64,000 bases of DNA, taken from NCBI GenBank assembly GCA_026936335.1, contig JAPMXV010000038.1, positions 124,001 to 188,000 on the forward strand. Reading direction: 5' to 3'. Both the position numbers and the translations under genes were made by a program. This document shows, piece after piece, positions 42,100-53,193 of the stretch (position 1 is the stretch's first letter; each line of letters opens with the position of its first letter). This stretch comes from Mantamonas sphyraenae (taxonomy: Eukaryota > CRuMs > Mantamonadidae). Below the pieces are notes generated by a model. The model did not search any database, was not told the DNA's origin, and was given only the letters and a program-made list of their open reading frames with translations.

Positions 42100-44848
42100 A
42101 TGAGCTCCGAGTACAAAACATCGCCGTTCTGGAACCTGGAAGTGGACAACACACACACGCGTGCGTTGCTGGAGGAGGCCAAAGAGGAGTATGTGCGACT
42201 GGAGCAAGACAAGCAGTCGGTGCGGGAGGAAACGGAGCATCTGAGCGAGCTGCTGGATTCGGATTACGTCCTGTTTGTGCAACGACCCACCATGAGTCTT
42301 TACCTGCACAGCACGGACAAGTCAGACTCGGACGACGCCAGTGTGGGAGGGCATGAGCGATACAAGGGCGACGTCGCACTGCTTGTGTTTCACACACCGC
42401 AACGATCCGTCAACCTGCTCGACTACAGCTTCCTCGTGGATGCACCGCTCATGCTGGATCGCATCAATCGTCTGGTCGACAGTCAGGAACTCGCCGCCCT
42501 CGTGTATCTCAGTGCAAAGCCAGGGTACTTTATCACCGGCGCTGACATTGCCCTCGAGTACCAGCTGGACACCAAACAAGGTGAGTGGACATGTGTTGCT
42601 CCAGCCACAAGGCATGGTGGATGGACAAACATACTGGGTGTGGTCGTCCACGCTTCTGCCTATGCATTCATGCAGGTGTAGGCACGCTTGAATTCCCTGT
42701 GTGACGTCACTGGCCCCTTTGCATCTGCCATGTATGCTGACACACACTCGTCTGCCCAATTTTTGGACGTACCCACGCATGCACATACCCAACCCATACG
42801 CAGACCTGTCCATGCTGCTGGAGAACCTGCATGGCATGTCACAGGCGTTTGTGGAGCTGGGCAAACGAATCCCCGTGGTGGCGGCCATCAACGGCCATGC
42901 GCTGGGAGGTGGCATGGAGGTGGCTGTGTATGCAAGCCACCGTGTGGTGTGGTCCAACCCGCCCGGGTCGCTTGTGTTGGGATTCCCCGAAGTGAAATTG
43001 GGCGTGTTTGCAGCTCTGGGCGGCGTTTCCCTCGTCTCCAAGCTGGTGGGCGTGCAGGAGGCACTCAAGATGATGATGACGGGTGGCAACCTGAAGCCTG
43101 CCAAGGCCAAGCGCATTGGATTGGTGGATGAGCTGCTGGAGGCGGACAACGAGGTGGCGTTTGTGCGTGCGGCCGTGTCGTATGCCTCGGCACGCCTGAA
43201 CGAGGGCCGCCACACGTGGGGCGGCTTGCGGCGCAAGCGATCCCGTCTGGACGAGTTTCTGGAAGACACAGAGGTGGGCAGGAAGATTCTCTTTCATGCC
43301 AGTTGGCGTCAGCTGGAAACGAGCGTGCGACGGCTGTACCCGGCCCCGTACATGATCCTCACCTCTGTGCTCAACACCTACCCCATGGATTTGGCCGAAG
43401 GGTTCAAGACGGAGACGGAAGACGCGGTGTTTCTGTTTACATCGCCGCATTGCAAGTCGCTGATGTCGCTGTTTCTGAACCCGGACGAGTTGAAAAAGAG
43501 TGCCACGCGAGCACTCACGAACCAGGGCAAAGGAAAGGCAAAGGGAAAGGGAAAGGAGAAGGGAAGTGGCGCAGACGAGATTCGCAAGGTGATGGTCGTT
43601 GGCACACATGGCCAGACCGCAGGTGGTCTTGCGCAGCTGCTGGCGTTTAAGGACGTCGAGGTGCATGTACAAGAGGCCAACTTGGAGACACGCAAGCGTA
43701 CGGTACAGCAAGTGGAGGATCTTTTTGCGTATGTTGTGAAGAAGAAGCTGCTGAGCGACAAAGAGCGCAAGGAGAAACTGAACAACTTTGTGGTCAGCAC
43801 GACCGACGAAGCGGTGAGCGACATGGACCTGATTGTGTTCAACGTGCCTCCCGAGCAAGGTTCGTTCCGCGACAACTTTATCAACTCGATGGTGCTGTCG
43901 TACGAGCGGATGGCACGCAGCGGCGCGCTGATTGCCATCAACGACCCACGCGGCACGCTGGAGGACATTGCGGCGCAGTGCGAACGACCAGGTCGAGTGA
44001 TGGGTTTGCAGCTGTTCCATCCCGTGCACAAGGTGACATACGTGGAAATGGCACAAACCAAGGGCTCCAACGAAGCCGACTGTGCCCGATTGGCGCAGTT
44101 TGCCATCAGCAAGCTGGGCAAGGTGCCTGTGGTGACGCAACCGGGCACGGGTGTGCTGTACCATCGCGTGTTCCTGCTCTTTGAGGTGGAAATGCGCCGT
44201 GTGATGGCACAGGACCCAGCGTGGACAATGGCAGCGTTGACGCAGGTGTGGCGCAAATTTGGCATGGACAAGCGCATGGAGGAGGTGTTTGTGCTGGAAA
44301 AGGACCTGGAGGCCATTGGTGCTCTGGAGGTGCTTCACGACGCCCAGGAGGGAGGACAGATGTACAACTGGCGCCAGGAAGTCGTGAGCCGAAGAGTGCC
44401 ACGAGGCGAGGTGATCGACCGTGCCATGTGTCTGATGATCAACGAGGCCACGCGTGCATTGGACGAGGGTGTTGTGGACGACGCTGCGGCCGTAGACATG
44501 GAGAGTGTGTTTGTGCTGGGCCTGCCTCCATTCACTGCCGGATTGCTGCACTACGCCGACAACCAGGGTTTGGACCGCGTGGTGGCTCGTCTCCACGAAC
44601 TGCGTGAGATCACAGGCCAGGAGTACTTTGCTCCGTGTGAGGCGCTGGTCGACATGAGCGAGTCGGGTGCTCGCTTCTTTGCCGATCATCCGTACATCCC
44701 GCAAGAAACCGTCATCGACGTGTGGAAACACATCGACATGCGCAGCAAGCCTTACCATATCACCAATGGCGATGTGTTTGTCCTCGTGGTCCTTCTCGTG
44801 GTGCTTCTGATCCTGGGATGGGTTGTGGTGAGGCTGATCATGGGGTAG
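42100..44848 (+). CDS. HADHA-like bifunctional beta-oxidation protein, C-terminally membrane-anchored, degenerate dehydrogenase
   Basis: Exons 42100-42580 and 42804-44848 encode about 841 residues. Residues ~100-330 form an enoyl-CoA hydratase domain with both catalytic glutamates in place (GHALGGGMEVAVYAS and LGFPEVKLG) and the SAKPGYFITGADI motif. The 3-hydroxyacyl-CoA dehydrogenase part (~420-800) is altered. The Rossmann loop is VVGTHGQTAGGLAQLL instead of GAGxMGxGIA, the NTS motif is NDPRG, and the catalytic-His segment GLHFFNP is GLQLFHP, so the His is Gln. The C-terminus ends with a 24-residue hydrophobic helix (VLVVLLVVLLILGWVVVRLI) and a short tail, a typical tail anchor. There is no presequence. 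It is likely a membrane-bound hydratase, possibly peroxisomal, mitochondrial or ER. Confidence 0.85.
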
Positions 44849-44946
44849 ATCCTGATGCGCGTCCCCACACAATCCAACCCCCCCCCCCTTCCCACAACAC
44901 ACACACATACACACAAACACATAAACCCTCAACACACAACATCATC

Positions 44947-47900
44947 ATGAGCGTTGACGTGGCAGCCATTGTGGATCCGGTGGTGGATTCGATCGCAGCG
45001 TTGGTGGATATGAGTGGCGACGGCGTAACGTCGCAAGAACAAGCAAACAAGCTGGCGCAGTGTTCGGGCGTGGTGGTTGCGGCGTGCAACCAGCTTCTGA
45101 ACATTGCCCACATGCTGGCCGACTCTTTCTCGGAGGAGATGTTCAAGCTGGAGATGGAGACAGCCATCACAGGCATGGAGAACCAGGTGGCGTTGGTACA
45201 GACGCGCACCGACCAGTTTATGGCTGACATCACCGATGTGCAAGGCCGCAACAACTTTCTCATGGCCGCCGGTGGTCTGGGCCAGAAGATCCAGCAGCTG
45301 ATTCAAGCTGCCGACCCCTGCAGCAAAGAGCGCGTAAGTGGCCAGGCGACAAATGTGTGGGCGTGTGGGAGCCCACTTGGACGGAGCGGTGTTGTGTGGA
45401 GATGTGAGGGTTGCACGGAGGGGACTGTGTATGGGAAGCAGAGCGATGAGGAGCGCGTTGAAGCGAAAAGGAGAAAAGCAAGGGGAGGGGGATGTCTTGC
45501 GGAGGGCCCTTTTCTGGACGCTCACCCACACACACTCACACACACACACACAGGTGCTGGCAGCTTGTCAGCGTGCAGCGACGTCTGCTAGCGAACTGAT
45601 GAAGGCTGCTCAGAAGGGCGAGGAGGAGCAGGTTGTGGGCACAGCAAAGGTGAGCCAAAAGCGGGAGTCACTTTTTTGTGCAACGTCTCGGCGCTGACAC
45701 CGTTCCACGCGCAGCGCCACGCAAACGACTCGGTGCACCTTGTGCGCATGGCCAACACACTGGCAGCCTCATGCCCGGAGCCACAGAAGCAGCTGCGGTT
45801 TGTGGATGTGGGCAGCAAGGCGCAGGAGAGCGGACGAGCGTTGATTGTTGCGGCCCAACAGATGTTGGGCGGCGGACACACGGACGCAGAGAAGGGCAAG
45901 CTGTTGCAACTGGCGTACGCGACGTATGGCCAGGTTGTGCACGACTTGCTTGTGCTTGCGGATGCGGTGCCTGCAAAACAGCTGACGCTGGAGGAGGAAG
46001 TGGCAGCGGCTGCGGCGATGCTGGAGGGGAGCATGCACGATCTGATCAAGGCAGCACGTGGCCAGGACGAAGATGCACTGATTGCGGCGGCAAAGAACTC
46101 GGCCAAGTTGATGGTGCAACTGATCGAGGCAACGAAGGAACTGGCGTCCAAGAGCGACAATCCGCTGCAACGCAAGCGGCTGCGTCGACAGATCCGTCAG
46201 ATTCGAGACAATGTGGGTGCCATGGTGGCCAGTGCAAACGCCATGTTCAAGGAGGGTGTGGATGCACAAGGGAGCAAGCTGGCGTCGGATGTGTCTGCTC
46301 TGCGTTCTGTGATGGCCTCGCTGACGGACAATGTGAACAACCCCGGTGGGTTCGACGTGGCAGACGTGGACACTTCGCAGGAGGCGTACGCACGTGGCAA
46401 CGCAGAGCTGGACGAGGCGTTGGCAAGTCTGCTGGAAGCGATCAAGGCAGGAGACGAGGCCGCCGTGGTGCGCAAGCGTGCCACCGATGTGGCGCAGCAG
46501 TCGTTGCTGCTGAAGAGCACCCTGGAGAAGCTTGCAGCAGAGTGTGAGGACGAGGAAATGCGCGCCAAGCTGCTTGCGGCGGCGGAGCGAGTGGCAGCAC
46601 AGACGCAGGCGAGCATTGTGGCAAGCATGCGTGCGCAGGAGGATCCGCAAGCTGTGAGCCAAGCCGTGGCAGAGATGCAGGCACTGCGCAAGGAGTTGGA
46701 CGATGCACACGTGTTGGTGGCAGAGGCGCAGGGGATGCGACGCGAGCGAGGCGTGTTGGGCAATGTGCTGAAGGCACAGGTGGACGAGGCACAGAGCAAC
46801 CTGGCCAACGCGGTGGCAGAGTTGATTCGCACGGCACAACGCGACGGAAGCACGGCAGACGAGGTGGCGGCACGCGCACGTGCGGTGGCCGAACACAGCC
46901 TTGCACTGAAGCGTGTGCTGGAGGAGGCGGCGGCGCGTGTGGACGACGAACAGTTGCGTGCCAAGTTGCAGGACCAAGCCAACGCGTTGGGTGAGGCCAC
47001 ACGCAACACGATTGCGTCGGCCATGACGCTGCACGAGAAAAAGGCAAACGGAGGCAGCGAGGAAGAGGTGGCAGAGGCGGCAAACGCCCTCGCCGCACAC
47101 ACTCGTTCGCTGCAGGTACAACTGGCACAGGCCAGGAGTGTGATGGATGAGGCAGTGGAACCTTTGAATGCGGTGTCGGGCAAGTCGTCGTCGTCGTCGA
47201 CGTCGTCGAACGACGCAGGAGGCGATGGCACGGTGACGGTGGCAGGCAAGCAGTACGAAATCAAGACGTATGCGGTGGACGACGACGACGACGAACTGTT
47301 GCGTGCGGCATGCGAGGCGGCAAACAACGCAGGGACGCTGGTGCAGCTTGCGGTGCAGAGCTTGGACGGATTGGAGGAAGGAGAGGTGCGCGATGCCATC
47401 GAACAAGGAGTGCCTGCACTGCTTCAGGCAGCCCAGGAGCTTGTGGATGCCGCACGTGCGGTGGGTGAACATCCCAACGACCCCAAGGTGATTGCAGCCC
47501 ACCAGCAGGCTCAGGCGGCGTTTAGCGCAGCTGCCAGCAACCTGGCCGAAGCCATGCGCAGGGCCAACACGTCCCAGGTGGAACAGGAGATTGCCGCGTC
47601 GGGCAACCGACTGGTGGATGCCACACAGGCACTGCGTGCGGTGCAGAGCCAGGGTGGCGAGGCTGTGTTGAGTGCGGCCCAGGCGGTGGTGGAGGAGGCA
47701 AGCACCATGGTGGGACTCAGCGAGCGTGCACAGGAGCTGGTGCAGGACGAAGCCCAGCTGGAGGCACTCAAGAGCAGCCAGCAGGGCTTGCAGGACGCCG
47801 TGACAGAGATGGTTGCCCAGAGCAAGCGCGTGGCAAGTGCCCCCGACGATGCACAAGCTCAGGCTGCCCTCACAGCAAGCATCGACGCTGTTGACGCAAT

Positions 47901-47998
47901 GGTGGGCAAGCTGGCACGAGCGTGTGCCGCAGAGAGCGACGACCAGGAAATCATGGCCGCCCTGGGTTCCATGGAAGATGGAGCTGGCAGCAGCAGCT

Positions 47999-48033
<35 letters not shown>

Positions 48034-48570
48034 GCCGGAGGACTCTTGCAGTTTGGTCAGGGTCTTTCCAAGCTGTATGCCGAGCGGGGTGCGATGAAGG
48101 CAGACATGGCCACGGAGATGGATGTGTTTACGGAATGTGGCTCGAGTCTGGAGGCAATCGACGCATTCCTGGCGGGTCTGGAGAGCATGGATGCCAAGAC
48201 GGTGGTGAAAGGGGCCCGAGACATTGCGGCACAAGCTCAGGCGGTGGCCAAGATGCTGAAGGAGGTGGCCAGCAACACGGGCGACGAAAAGGTCAAGGCG
48301 CAGATGGAAGATGCGGCACGGTACCTCAAGGACGGCGCCATGCAAATCAAGATTCTGTCGACGGTCAAGGCGGCCAGTGGCGACGACGACGGTGCCATTT
48401 CTGCAGCGGTGAAGAACCTGCAGGTGAGCATCCGTGAGGCGAACGAGGTGGTTCGTCGCGCCACCCTGCGCAAACGCATCACCAGCGCAGTCACGCAGGT
48501 CATGACCATCCGCCGTGCTGTCAATGCCTTTAAGCGCAAGTTGAAGGCCAAGAAGGGAGGAGGTGTGTGA
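44947..48570 (+). CDS. Talin-rod/vinculin-like helical-bundle protein without FERM head
   Basis: Exons 44947-45333, 45554-45649 and 45715-48570 encode about 1112 residues, almost entirely amphipathic alpha-helix rich in Ala, Glu and Gln. Successive bundles have talin-rod-like heptads such as LLQAAQELVDAARAVGEHP and ALIAAAKNSAKLMVQLIEAT. The N-terminal ~130 residues form a separate bundle (VVVAACNQLLNIAHMLADSF). Poly-Ser linkers at ~47190 and ~47990 divide the rod. A basic C-terminus follows (AFKRKLKAKKGG). No FERM domain, no clear I/LWEQ signature and no membrane segment are present. By family analogy it may bind actin or vinculin-like partners and bear mechanical load; that is inference. The first intron is TG-rich near the donor and CA-rich at the acceptor. 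Confidence 0.72.
45522..45553 (+). repeat. (CA)-rich tract abutting a 3' splice site
   Basis: Ends exactly at the acceptor of the 45334-45553 intron in the talin-rod-like gene. The donor-side part of the same intron has tgtgtgggcgtgtggg at ~45353-45368, which is complementary to the CACCCACACACAC part of this tract. Confidence 0.85.
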
Positions 48571-48677
48571 GGGACAAGGTGAGCGAAGGGGCGACAATTC
48601 AAGCAAACGAACTTTTTCGCTTCCGCTTCCCGGTGGGCATCCATCACACACAAACACACACACTCGGCTGCAAAGAA

Positions 48678-49811
48678 ATGCCCGGCGTTGCGTCGTTTTC
48701 TCGCCATGGGCTGGGTGTGTTTCTGCTGATGTGCACGGCGCTGATCTGGGTGGCGTCGAGCAATGTGTTGAACTACCTGTTCACACAGGCTTCGTTTGAC
48801 AATCCGACCTTTCTGACCTACTTCAGCACCTCCCTGTTCACATTGTATCTACTGGGCTTTGCCGTGCGGCCGCAGTGGCGTGAGCGGCTGCCCATGGACA
48901 TGGCGTCGTTCGTGCGTGAGCTGCGTCACCCAGACGAGGCTGCGCCGAGCGAGTTTGAACGTCTGACGCCGCCTGGATCGCGTGACGACGATGCAGAAGA
49001 GGATGGGAGCGGAGATAGAATGGTGGTGCAGATGGAACGCGTGTCCAAGGTGGCACGGCTGGCGTTGTTTATCAGCCCGCAGTGGTTTGCCGCCAACTGG
49101 GCGTTTAACTACTCGTTGTCGCTGACGAGTGTGTCATCCAGCACCATCCTGAGTTCAACCTCGGGGTTCTTTACCCTCATTCTGGCGCGTGTGTGGCTTC
49201 ACGAGCCTGTGTACATTCACGGAGTGGTCTCTGTGCTGCTTTCGTTTGGCGGGGTGGTCACCGTCAGCCTGAGCGACTCGGAGGGAGGCGGCAGCGACTC
49301 GTTGTGGGGCGATGTCATGGCTCTGGTTGGTGCTGCGTTGTATGCTGCGTACACGGTCAACCTGAAGCGGTACATTGAGGACGAGCGGCGTGTGAGCATG
49401 CCCATGTTCTTTGGATTCCTCGGCGCCTGGAACATGCTGCTGCTGTGGCCTCTGGTGTTGTTGCTGTGGCTGTTGGGATTGGAACTCACCAGTGCACCCA
49501 ACGGCACAACGCTGCTGTTTCTGTTTCTGAACGGCCTCGTGGGCACCGTGCTGAGTGATGTGTTGTGGTTGTGGGCTGTGTTGCTCACATCGCCCCTGGT
49601 GGTTACTGTGGGCATCAGCATGACGATCCCCATGGCCATGGTCATCGATTGGCTCTTCAAGGGCGCTTCGTTCTCCTTTATCTATGTGCTGGGCTCCATC
49701 CTCGTCTTTGTCGGCTTCCTCGTGGTCAACCAGGAGGCAGAAACGGTGCAGAATGTGGTAGGACGCTGTTGTGGCGAGCGTGGCAAGGCTGTGTTTGGTC
49801 GTGGGATGTGA
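48678..49811 (+). CDS. SLC35F5: SLC35F5-like transporter (drug/metabolite superfamily)
   Basis: Single exon, 377 residues, taken from MPGVASFSRHGLGVFLLMCT. The frame is open further upstream but low in conservation. Ten hydrophobic segments are recognisable. The first contains LLMCTALIWVASSNVLNYLF, and the duplicated EamA-like halves include SLTSVSSSTILSSTSGFFTL and LTSPLVVTVGISMTIPMAMV, both typical of SLC35F members. A hydrophilic loop of ~60 residues lies between TM2 and TM3. SLC35F5 relatives sit in endomembranes or at the plasma membrane; thiamine and nucleotide-sugar transport have been suggested, and substrate cannot be deduced here. Confidence 0.88.
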   Translation: MPGVASFSRHGLGVFLLMCTALIWVASSNVLNYLFTQASFDNPTFLTYFSTSLFTLYLLGFAVRPQWRERLPMDMASFVRELRHPDEAAPSEFERLTPPGSRDDDAEEDGSGDRMVVQMERVSKVARLALFISPQWFAANWAFNYSLSLTSVSSSTILSSTSGFFTLILARVWLHEPVYIHGVVSVLLSFGGVVTVSLSDSEGGGSDSLWGDVMALVGAALYAAYTVNLKRYIEDERRVSMPMFFGFLGAWNMLLLWPLVLLLWLLGLELTSAPNGTTLLFLFLNGLVGTVLSDVLWLWAVLLTSPLVVTVGISMTIPMAMVIDWLFKGASFSFIYVLGSILVFVGFLVVNQEAETVQNVVGRCCGERGKAVFGRGM

Positions 49812-49866
49812 TGTGGGGACATGATGGATGATGCGCCCACGGAGGCAAAAACAAACAGAGGGGTGC

Positions 49867-51351
49867 ATGTCGCAGAACAGCGTGGTGGATGTGGCGTTGG
49901 CGTCGCGGTTCTTTGTTGTCCAGGAGAACGGTCCGACGGCACTGGTGATCAAGGGGGAATCCAGTGGCAAAACATTCAAGGTGCGGATTGGCGAGGTGAA
50001 CAGTTGCAGTTGCAAACGACGTGCGCCGTGCGTCCACATGACGTGGGTGCTCCTTCGTGTGTTTCGTGTGCCCGCACAGTCGGATGTGGTGCAACAGACC
50101 GGGTTCAGCGAGCGAGAGGTGGACGAGCTGTTGCGTGCGCGGGAGTTGGGCGGCGGCCGCGGGAACGGAAATGGCGGGCGTGGAGAAAGTGGTGCAGGCA
50201 GCAGCAGCAGCAGTGCGAGCGGGGATGACGAGGCGCGGGTGGAAGTGGTGGAACAGAGGCCATGTGATGTGTGCGCCATCTGCCAGGAGGACATCGACAT
50301 GGAGAAGCCCGAGGAGAACACGTTCTGCAAACTTGGCTGCGGCAACACGCTGCACTATCGGTGTTTGAAGGTTTACGCGGACCACAGGAGCAGCATGGGC
50401 GAGACACTGAACTGTCCGTACTGCAGGCATGCATGGGGGGTGTTGGAAAAGTGGGAGGCTGAGGACGTGCACAAGGGTGTGCGGTGCAGGGGCTGCCAGT
50501 CCCTGCCTGTGAAGGGACCACGGTACAGGTGTCTGGTGTGTCGCGACACAAACCTATGCCAGAGTTGCTACCTGGGCGAGACACACAAGCAGCACGGCTT
50601 CCAAGTGCGTGTCAAGGCAAAGGACGAGTGGACACCTGCGCCAGAACGGCAGCAAAACGCCCTTCCTGCGGCAGTGATTGCCAGCATGGAGGGCCGCGAA
50701 TTGACTGACGCTGACTATCAATTGTTGCTGCGGTTGGATGCCGTGCCTGTGTTGGAGGTGAAGTATCTGGTGAGTGGGGCGCTGATCAGTGCATTGCCGC
50801 AGCCGGATGCGGCTAGCACGCTGGAGTGTTGCGTGTGCATGGATGGCGTGGATGACAGTGACGACGGGGACGTGGAGGCATGGCGTGTGTTGCCGTGTGG
50901 CCACGAGAGTCACGTGGGTTGTGCACGAGAGTGGTTGGGCGGGTCGGTCGCCAAGGGCAAGGCCTCGCGCAACGCGTGTCCCGTGTGTGGTGGGAGCGTG
51001 TGGGAGCTGGAAGTGCTGGCTCAGGAGCGCAAGAGGCAGATGGGCGCGCGGGCAAAGAAGAGGCAGCAAAAGAAGAAGGCGAAGGAGGACGAGGCGGAAA
51101 AGGCCGGTGCCAAGGTGGTTCAACAGGTCAAGGAACGCCAGATGGCTTTCACAATCACCGGCAGTGCGTTTGGCAGCGTGCCCATGGCATCGACAGACAC
51201 AGAGATGGACAAGGGCAAGGGGAAGAGTGTCGGGAGGAGGAGAAGCGGAGGCGGTGGGAAACGCTCGGGACGCGGTGGCGGGAGTGCCAGCGAGAGTTTG
51301 GCGTTGGGAGGCTTGGGAGTGATCGGAAGTGGGTTGGGAAAGGGTGGGTGA
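49867..51351 (+). CDS. ZSWIM2: ZSWIM2-like E3 ubiquitin ligase (SWIM-RING-ZZ-RING)
   Basis: Single exon of 494 residues from MSQNSVVDVALASRFFVV; an in-frame ATG pair at 49828 would add 13 residues. Zinc modules occur in the ZSWIM2/MEX order. SWIM (SCSCKRRAPCVHMTW, ~residues 45-60) is followed by RING 1 (CDVCAICQED...LNCPYCRHAWG, ~135-195). A ZZ finger comes next (VRCRGCQSLPVKGPRYRCLV...LCQSCY, ~203-245), then RING 2 (LECCVCMDG...LPCGHESHVGCAREW...ACPVCGG, ~318-378). A basic Gly/Arg-rich tail follows. The vertebrate protein is testis-enriched and promotes ubiquitination in apoptosis signalling; the broader role may relate to flagellated cells. The four-module order makes the assignment strong. 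Confidence 0.9.
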   Translation: MSQNSVVDVALASRFFVVQENGPTALVIKGESSGKTFKVRIGEVNSCSCKRRAPCVHMTWVLLRVFRVPAQSDVVQQTGFSEREVDELLRARELGGGRGNGNGGRGESGAGSSSSSASGDDEARVEVVEQRPCDVCAICQEDIDMEKPEENTFCKLGCGNTLHYRCLKVYADHRSSMGETLNCPYCRHAWGVLEKWEAEDVHKGVRCRGCQSLPVKGPRYRCLVCRDTNLCQSCYLGETHKQHGFQVRVKAKDEWTPAPERQQNALPAAVIASMEGRELTDADYQLLLRLDAVPVLEVKYLVSGALISALPQPDAASTLECCVCMDGVDDSDDGDVEAWRVLPCGHESHVGCAREWLGGSVAKGKASRNACPVCGGSVWELEVLAQERKRQMGARAKKRQQKKKAKEDEAEKAGAKVVQQVKERQMAFTITGSAFGSVPMASTDTEMDKGKGKSVGRRRSGGGGKRSGRGGGSASESLALGGLGVIGSGLGKGG

Positions 51352-51410
51352 CTTTGCTTTGCAATGGGGACATCGAGTTTGACCAGAAGTGGGACTCTTT
51401 TCGTGTCTGA

Positions 51411-51962
51411 TCACTCTTCCTCCCCAAACATGTCGAGAATGGCCAGGATGACTTCCTGGGCCTCTTTTCGATCTTCGTGGTCAAGGGCAGCGGTCGTGTC
51501 GCGGATGGCTTCGGCCAGGATCATTGCCTCTGCCATGCGGCCCTGTTCCAAGAGGAGATCAACCGTGCACAGCAGTGGTTCCACATCCTGCGGCTCGGAA
51601 AGGAGTGTGGCCAGCTTCTGATCGTCCAGAGCAGCTGCTTTGACCGGGATTTCCATGCAGGGGTTGGTGAAGAGGCGGGCAAGGGCGTGCACACCCGGCT
51701 GCGAATTCAAAATTTTGACGGTTGGTGATTTGGCGCGCTCGGCCTCTTCCTGCGCATTCGCAATGCCAAGCTGCACCATGCGCGCACGGCGTGCACTGCG
51801 GGGCGTGCGGATTCTGTTGCCTGGGTGTTCGGGGGTGCGGGGTGTTCGCGGTGTGGCAGAAAGGCTTCCACGGCGGAGACGGAGATTCTCGGGAACGTGC
51901 TGATCACGCTCCGGCGTGAAGGTCACGCATGCAGGCGAGTGGGGAGTGCGAGGTGATTCCAT
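51411..51962 (-). CDS. Small protein of unknown function with C-terminal helical repeats
   Basis: 183 residues from the ATG at 51962 (MESPRTPHSPACVTFTPE). The first ~75 residues are Thr-Pro-rich with several TPR/TPRS sites (PRTPRTPEHPG, RTPRSARRAR) that suit proline-directed kinases. The rest is helical and TPR- or HEAT-like (VHALARLFTNPCMEIPVKAA; LLCTVDLLLEQGRMAEAMIL) and ends in an acidic FGEEE. I do not recognise the family. It is convergent with the ZSWIM2-like gene and in tandem with the gene at 52138. Confidence 0.6.
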   Translation of the reverse strand: MESPRTPHSPACVTFTPERDQHVPENLRLRRGSLSATPRTPRTPEHPGNRIRTPRSARRARMVQLGIANAQEEAERAKSPTVKILNSQPGVHALARLFTNPCMEIPVKAAALDDQKLATLLSEPQDVEPLLCTVDLLLEQGRMAEAMILAEAIRDTTAALDHEDRKEAQEVILAILDMFGEEE

Positions 51963-52137
51963 GATGTTGATGAATGCAGTGAATGATAGGTGTTGTCCGG
52001 TGAGGGATTGAGGATGACGAGTGATGTGCGGATGTCGATTTGTGCGTTGTGTGGGCTGGCGGGGCGGTGGCATCCACTTTTTGAACCATGCCTTTTGAAT
52101 CGGAGAGTTCAGTGCATTGTGTGACACCCCATCATGC

Positions 52138-53100
52138 CTAGAGGGCCAGCCTCTGCCGCAGAAATGCGATCTGTGCATGGCGGTCGCCCTGCGCCTTTGC
52201 AATTTCAGCCGCCGCCTCGAGGGCCTCTGCGTGGTGCTCGATGCCCACCTGCTCGTCAGCCAGCATGCCCACGCACATGTCCATAGCCGAGTCGAGTTTG
52301 CCCAAGCGCTGCAGAGCGGTGATGAGCAGGAGGCGGGAATACGGATTGTCCTCGCCCAAATATTTCACTGCCTGCTTGAAGCGGCCACTGAAGAAGAACA
52401 CCTCGCCCGCCAGTTGTGCATGGGCCTTACTCTCCATGAGCATGCCCCTGATTGCATTCAGGGCGTCTTGGAAACGACCGGCCCTCAGGAGTGCCAAGGC
52501 TTTCTTTGCCTGCTCGTCGTCACCAAATGATCCCATTTGCAACATGCCTGGCATGAGTTCCACCCCCAAAACTTCATCGTTGGAGTCCGCTTGGTTCTCC
52601 TCCTCCACAGCTTCATCGCTGGATTGGTCTTCTTCACGAGGGGACTCGTCCATCGGAATGTGCTGCTCCTCCTCGGCAACTACCCCTTCATCCTCAACTT
52701 CCTCCTCCTTATCTTCTGCCACAACCTCCTTTCCCTCCTCCTCTGCTTCATGAATCTCGTCACTTTCGAGTTCCAAATCCAACGACTCGTAGTCGCTCGG
52801 GCTCAGCTTGTGCGCCTCATCTGCCTCCTCATCCGTTTCCTCCTCATCATCTTCCTGTTCCACAACCTCTTCCTCCAAATCTTGTGTCTCTCCGGCCCAC
52901 AGCTGCACTTCCTGCGCCTGCGCCAAGATTCGACCGTTGTCGGGATTTCCACACTCTCCCTGAGAGTCGACAACGACTTCGACTGGAGCGTGGTTGGAAT
53001 TGATGTTCTCGTTCTCCTGTCCCTGAGCTGTGTTGTTGAAGCTGTAAATGAGCTCTGTGACTGATGTCACCCTGTTGGAAAAGTCCTGGAAGTAGTTCAT
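52138..53100 (-). CDS. Acidic protein with C-terminal TPR-like helices, unknown
   Basis: 320 residues from MNYFQDFSNRVTSVTELIYS. A long central acidic region (residues ~45-185) precedes about 130 residues of paired helices: KKALALLRAGRFQDALNAIR, GEVFFFSGRFKQAVKYLGED, LITALQRLGKLDSAMDMCVG and AAAEIAKAQGDRHAQIAFLR, a clear TPR pattern. Family unknown. A similar short TPR-like tail occurs in the neighbour at 51411, so the two could be distant relatives, though no clear identity is visible. Its ATG is 93 bp from that of ThrRS on the other strand. Confidence 0.65.
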   Translation of the reverse strand: MNYFQDFSNRVTSVTELIYSFNNTAQGQENENINSNHAPVEVVVDSQGECGNPDNGRILAQAQEVQLWAGETQDLEEEVVEQEDDEEETDEEADEAHKLSPSDYESLDLELESDEIHEAEEEGKEVVAEDKEEEVEDEGVVAEEEQHIPMDESPREEDQSSDEAVEEENQADSNDEVLGVELMPGMLQMGSFGDDEQAKKALALLRAGRFQDALNAIRGMLMESKAHAQLAGEVFFFSGRFKQAVKYLGEDNPYSRLLLITALQRLGKLDSAMDMCVGMLADEQVGIEHHAEALEAAAEIAKAQGDRHAQIAFLRQRLAL

Positions 53101-53193
53101 TGTGTGCGTTGCGATTGATGTGTGCTGAAAAGATTGGTGATGATAGTGCCTGGCCTGTGTCTACAGTGTGCTGCAAATAGGAATCGTGCTGGG

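Noticed and set aside
42839..44935. 698-codon minus-strand frame opposite the HADHA-like gene
   Set aside because: Antisense shadow with no recognisable domain.
45769..48663. 964-codon minus-strand frame opposite the talin-rod-like gene
   Set aside because: Exact antisense of a repetitive Ala/Glu/Gln coding sequence; rich in Cys, His and Leu as expected for a mirror frame.
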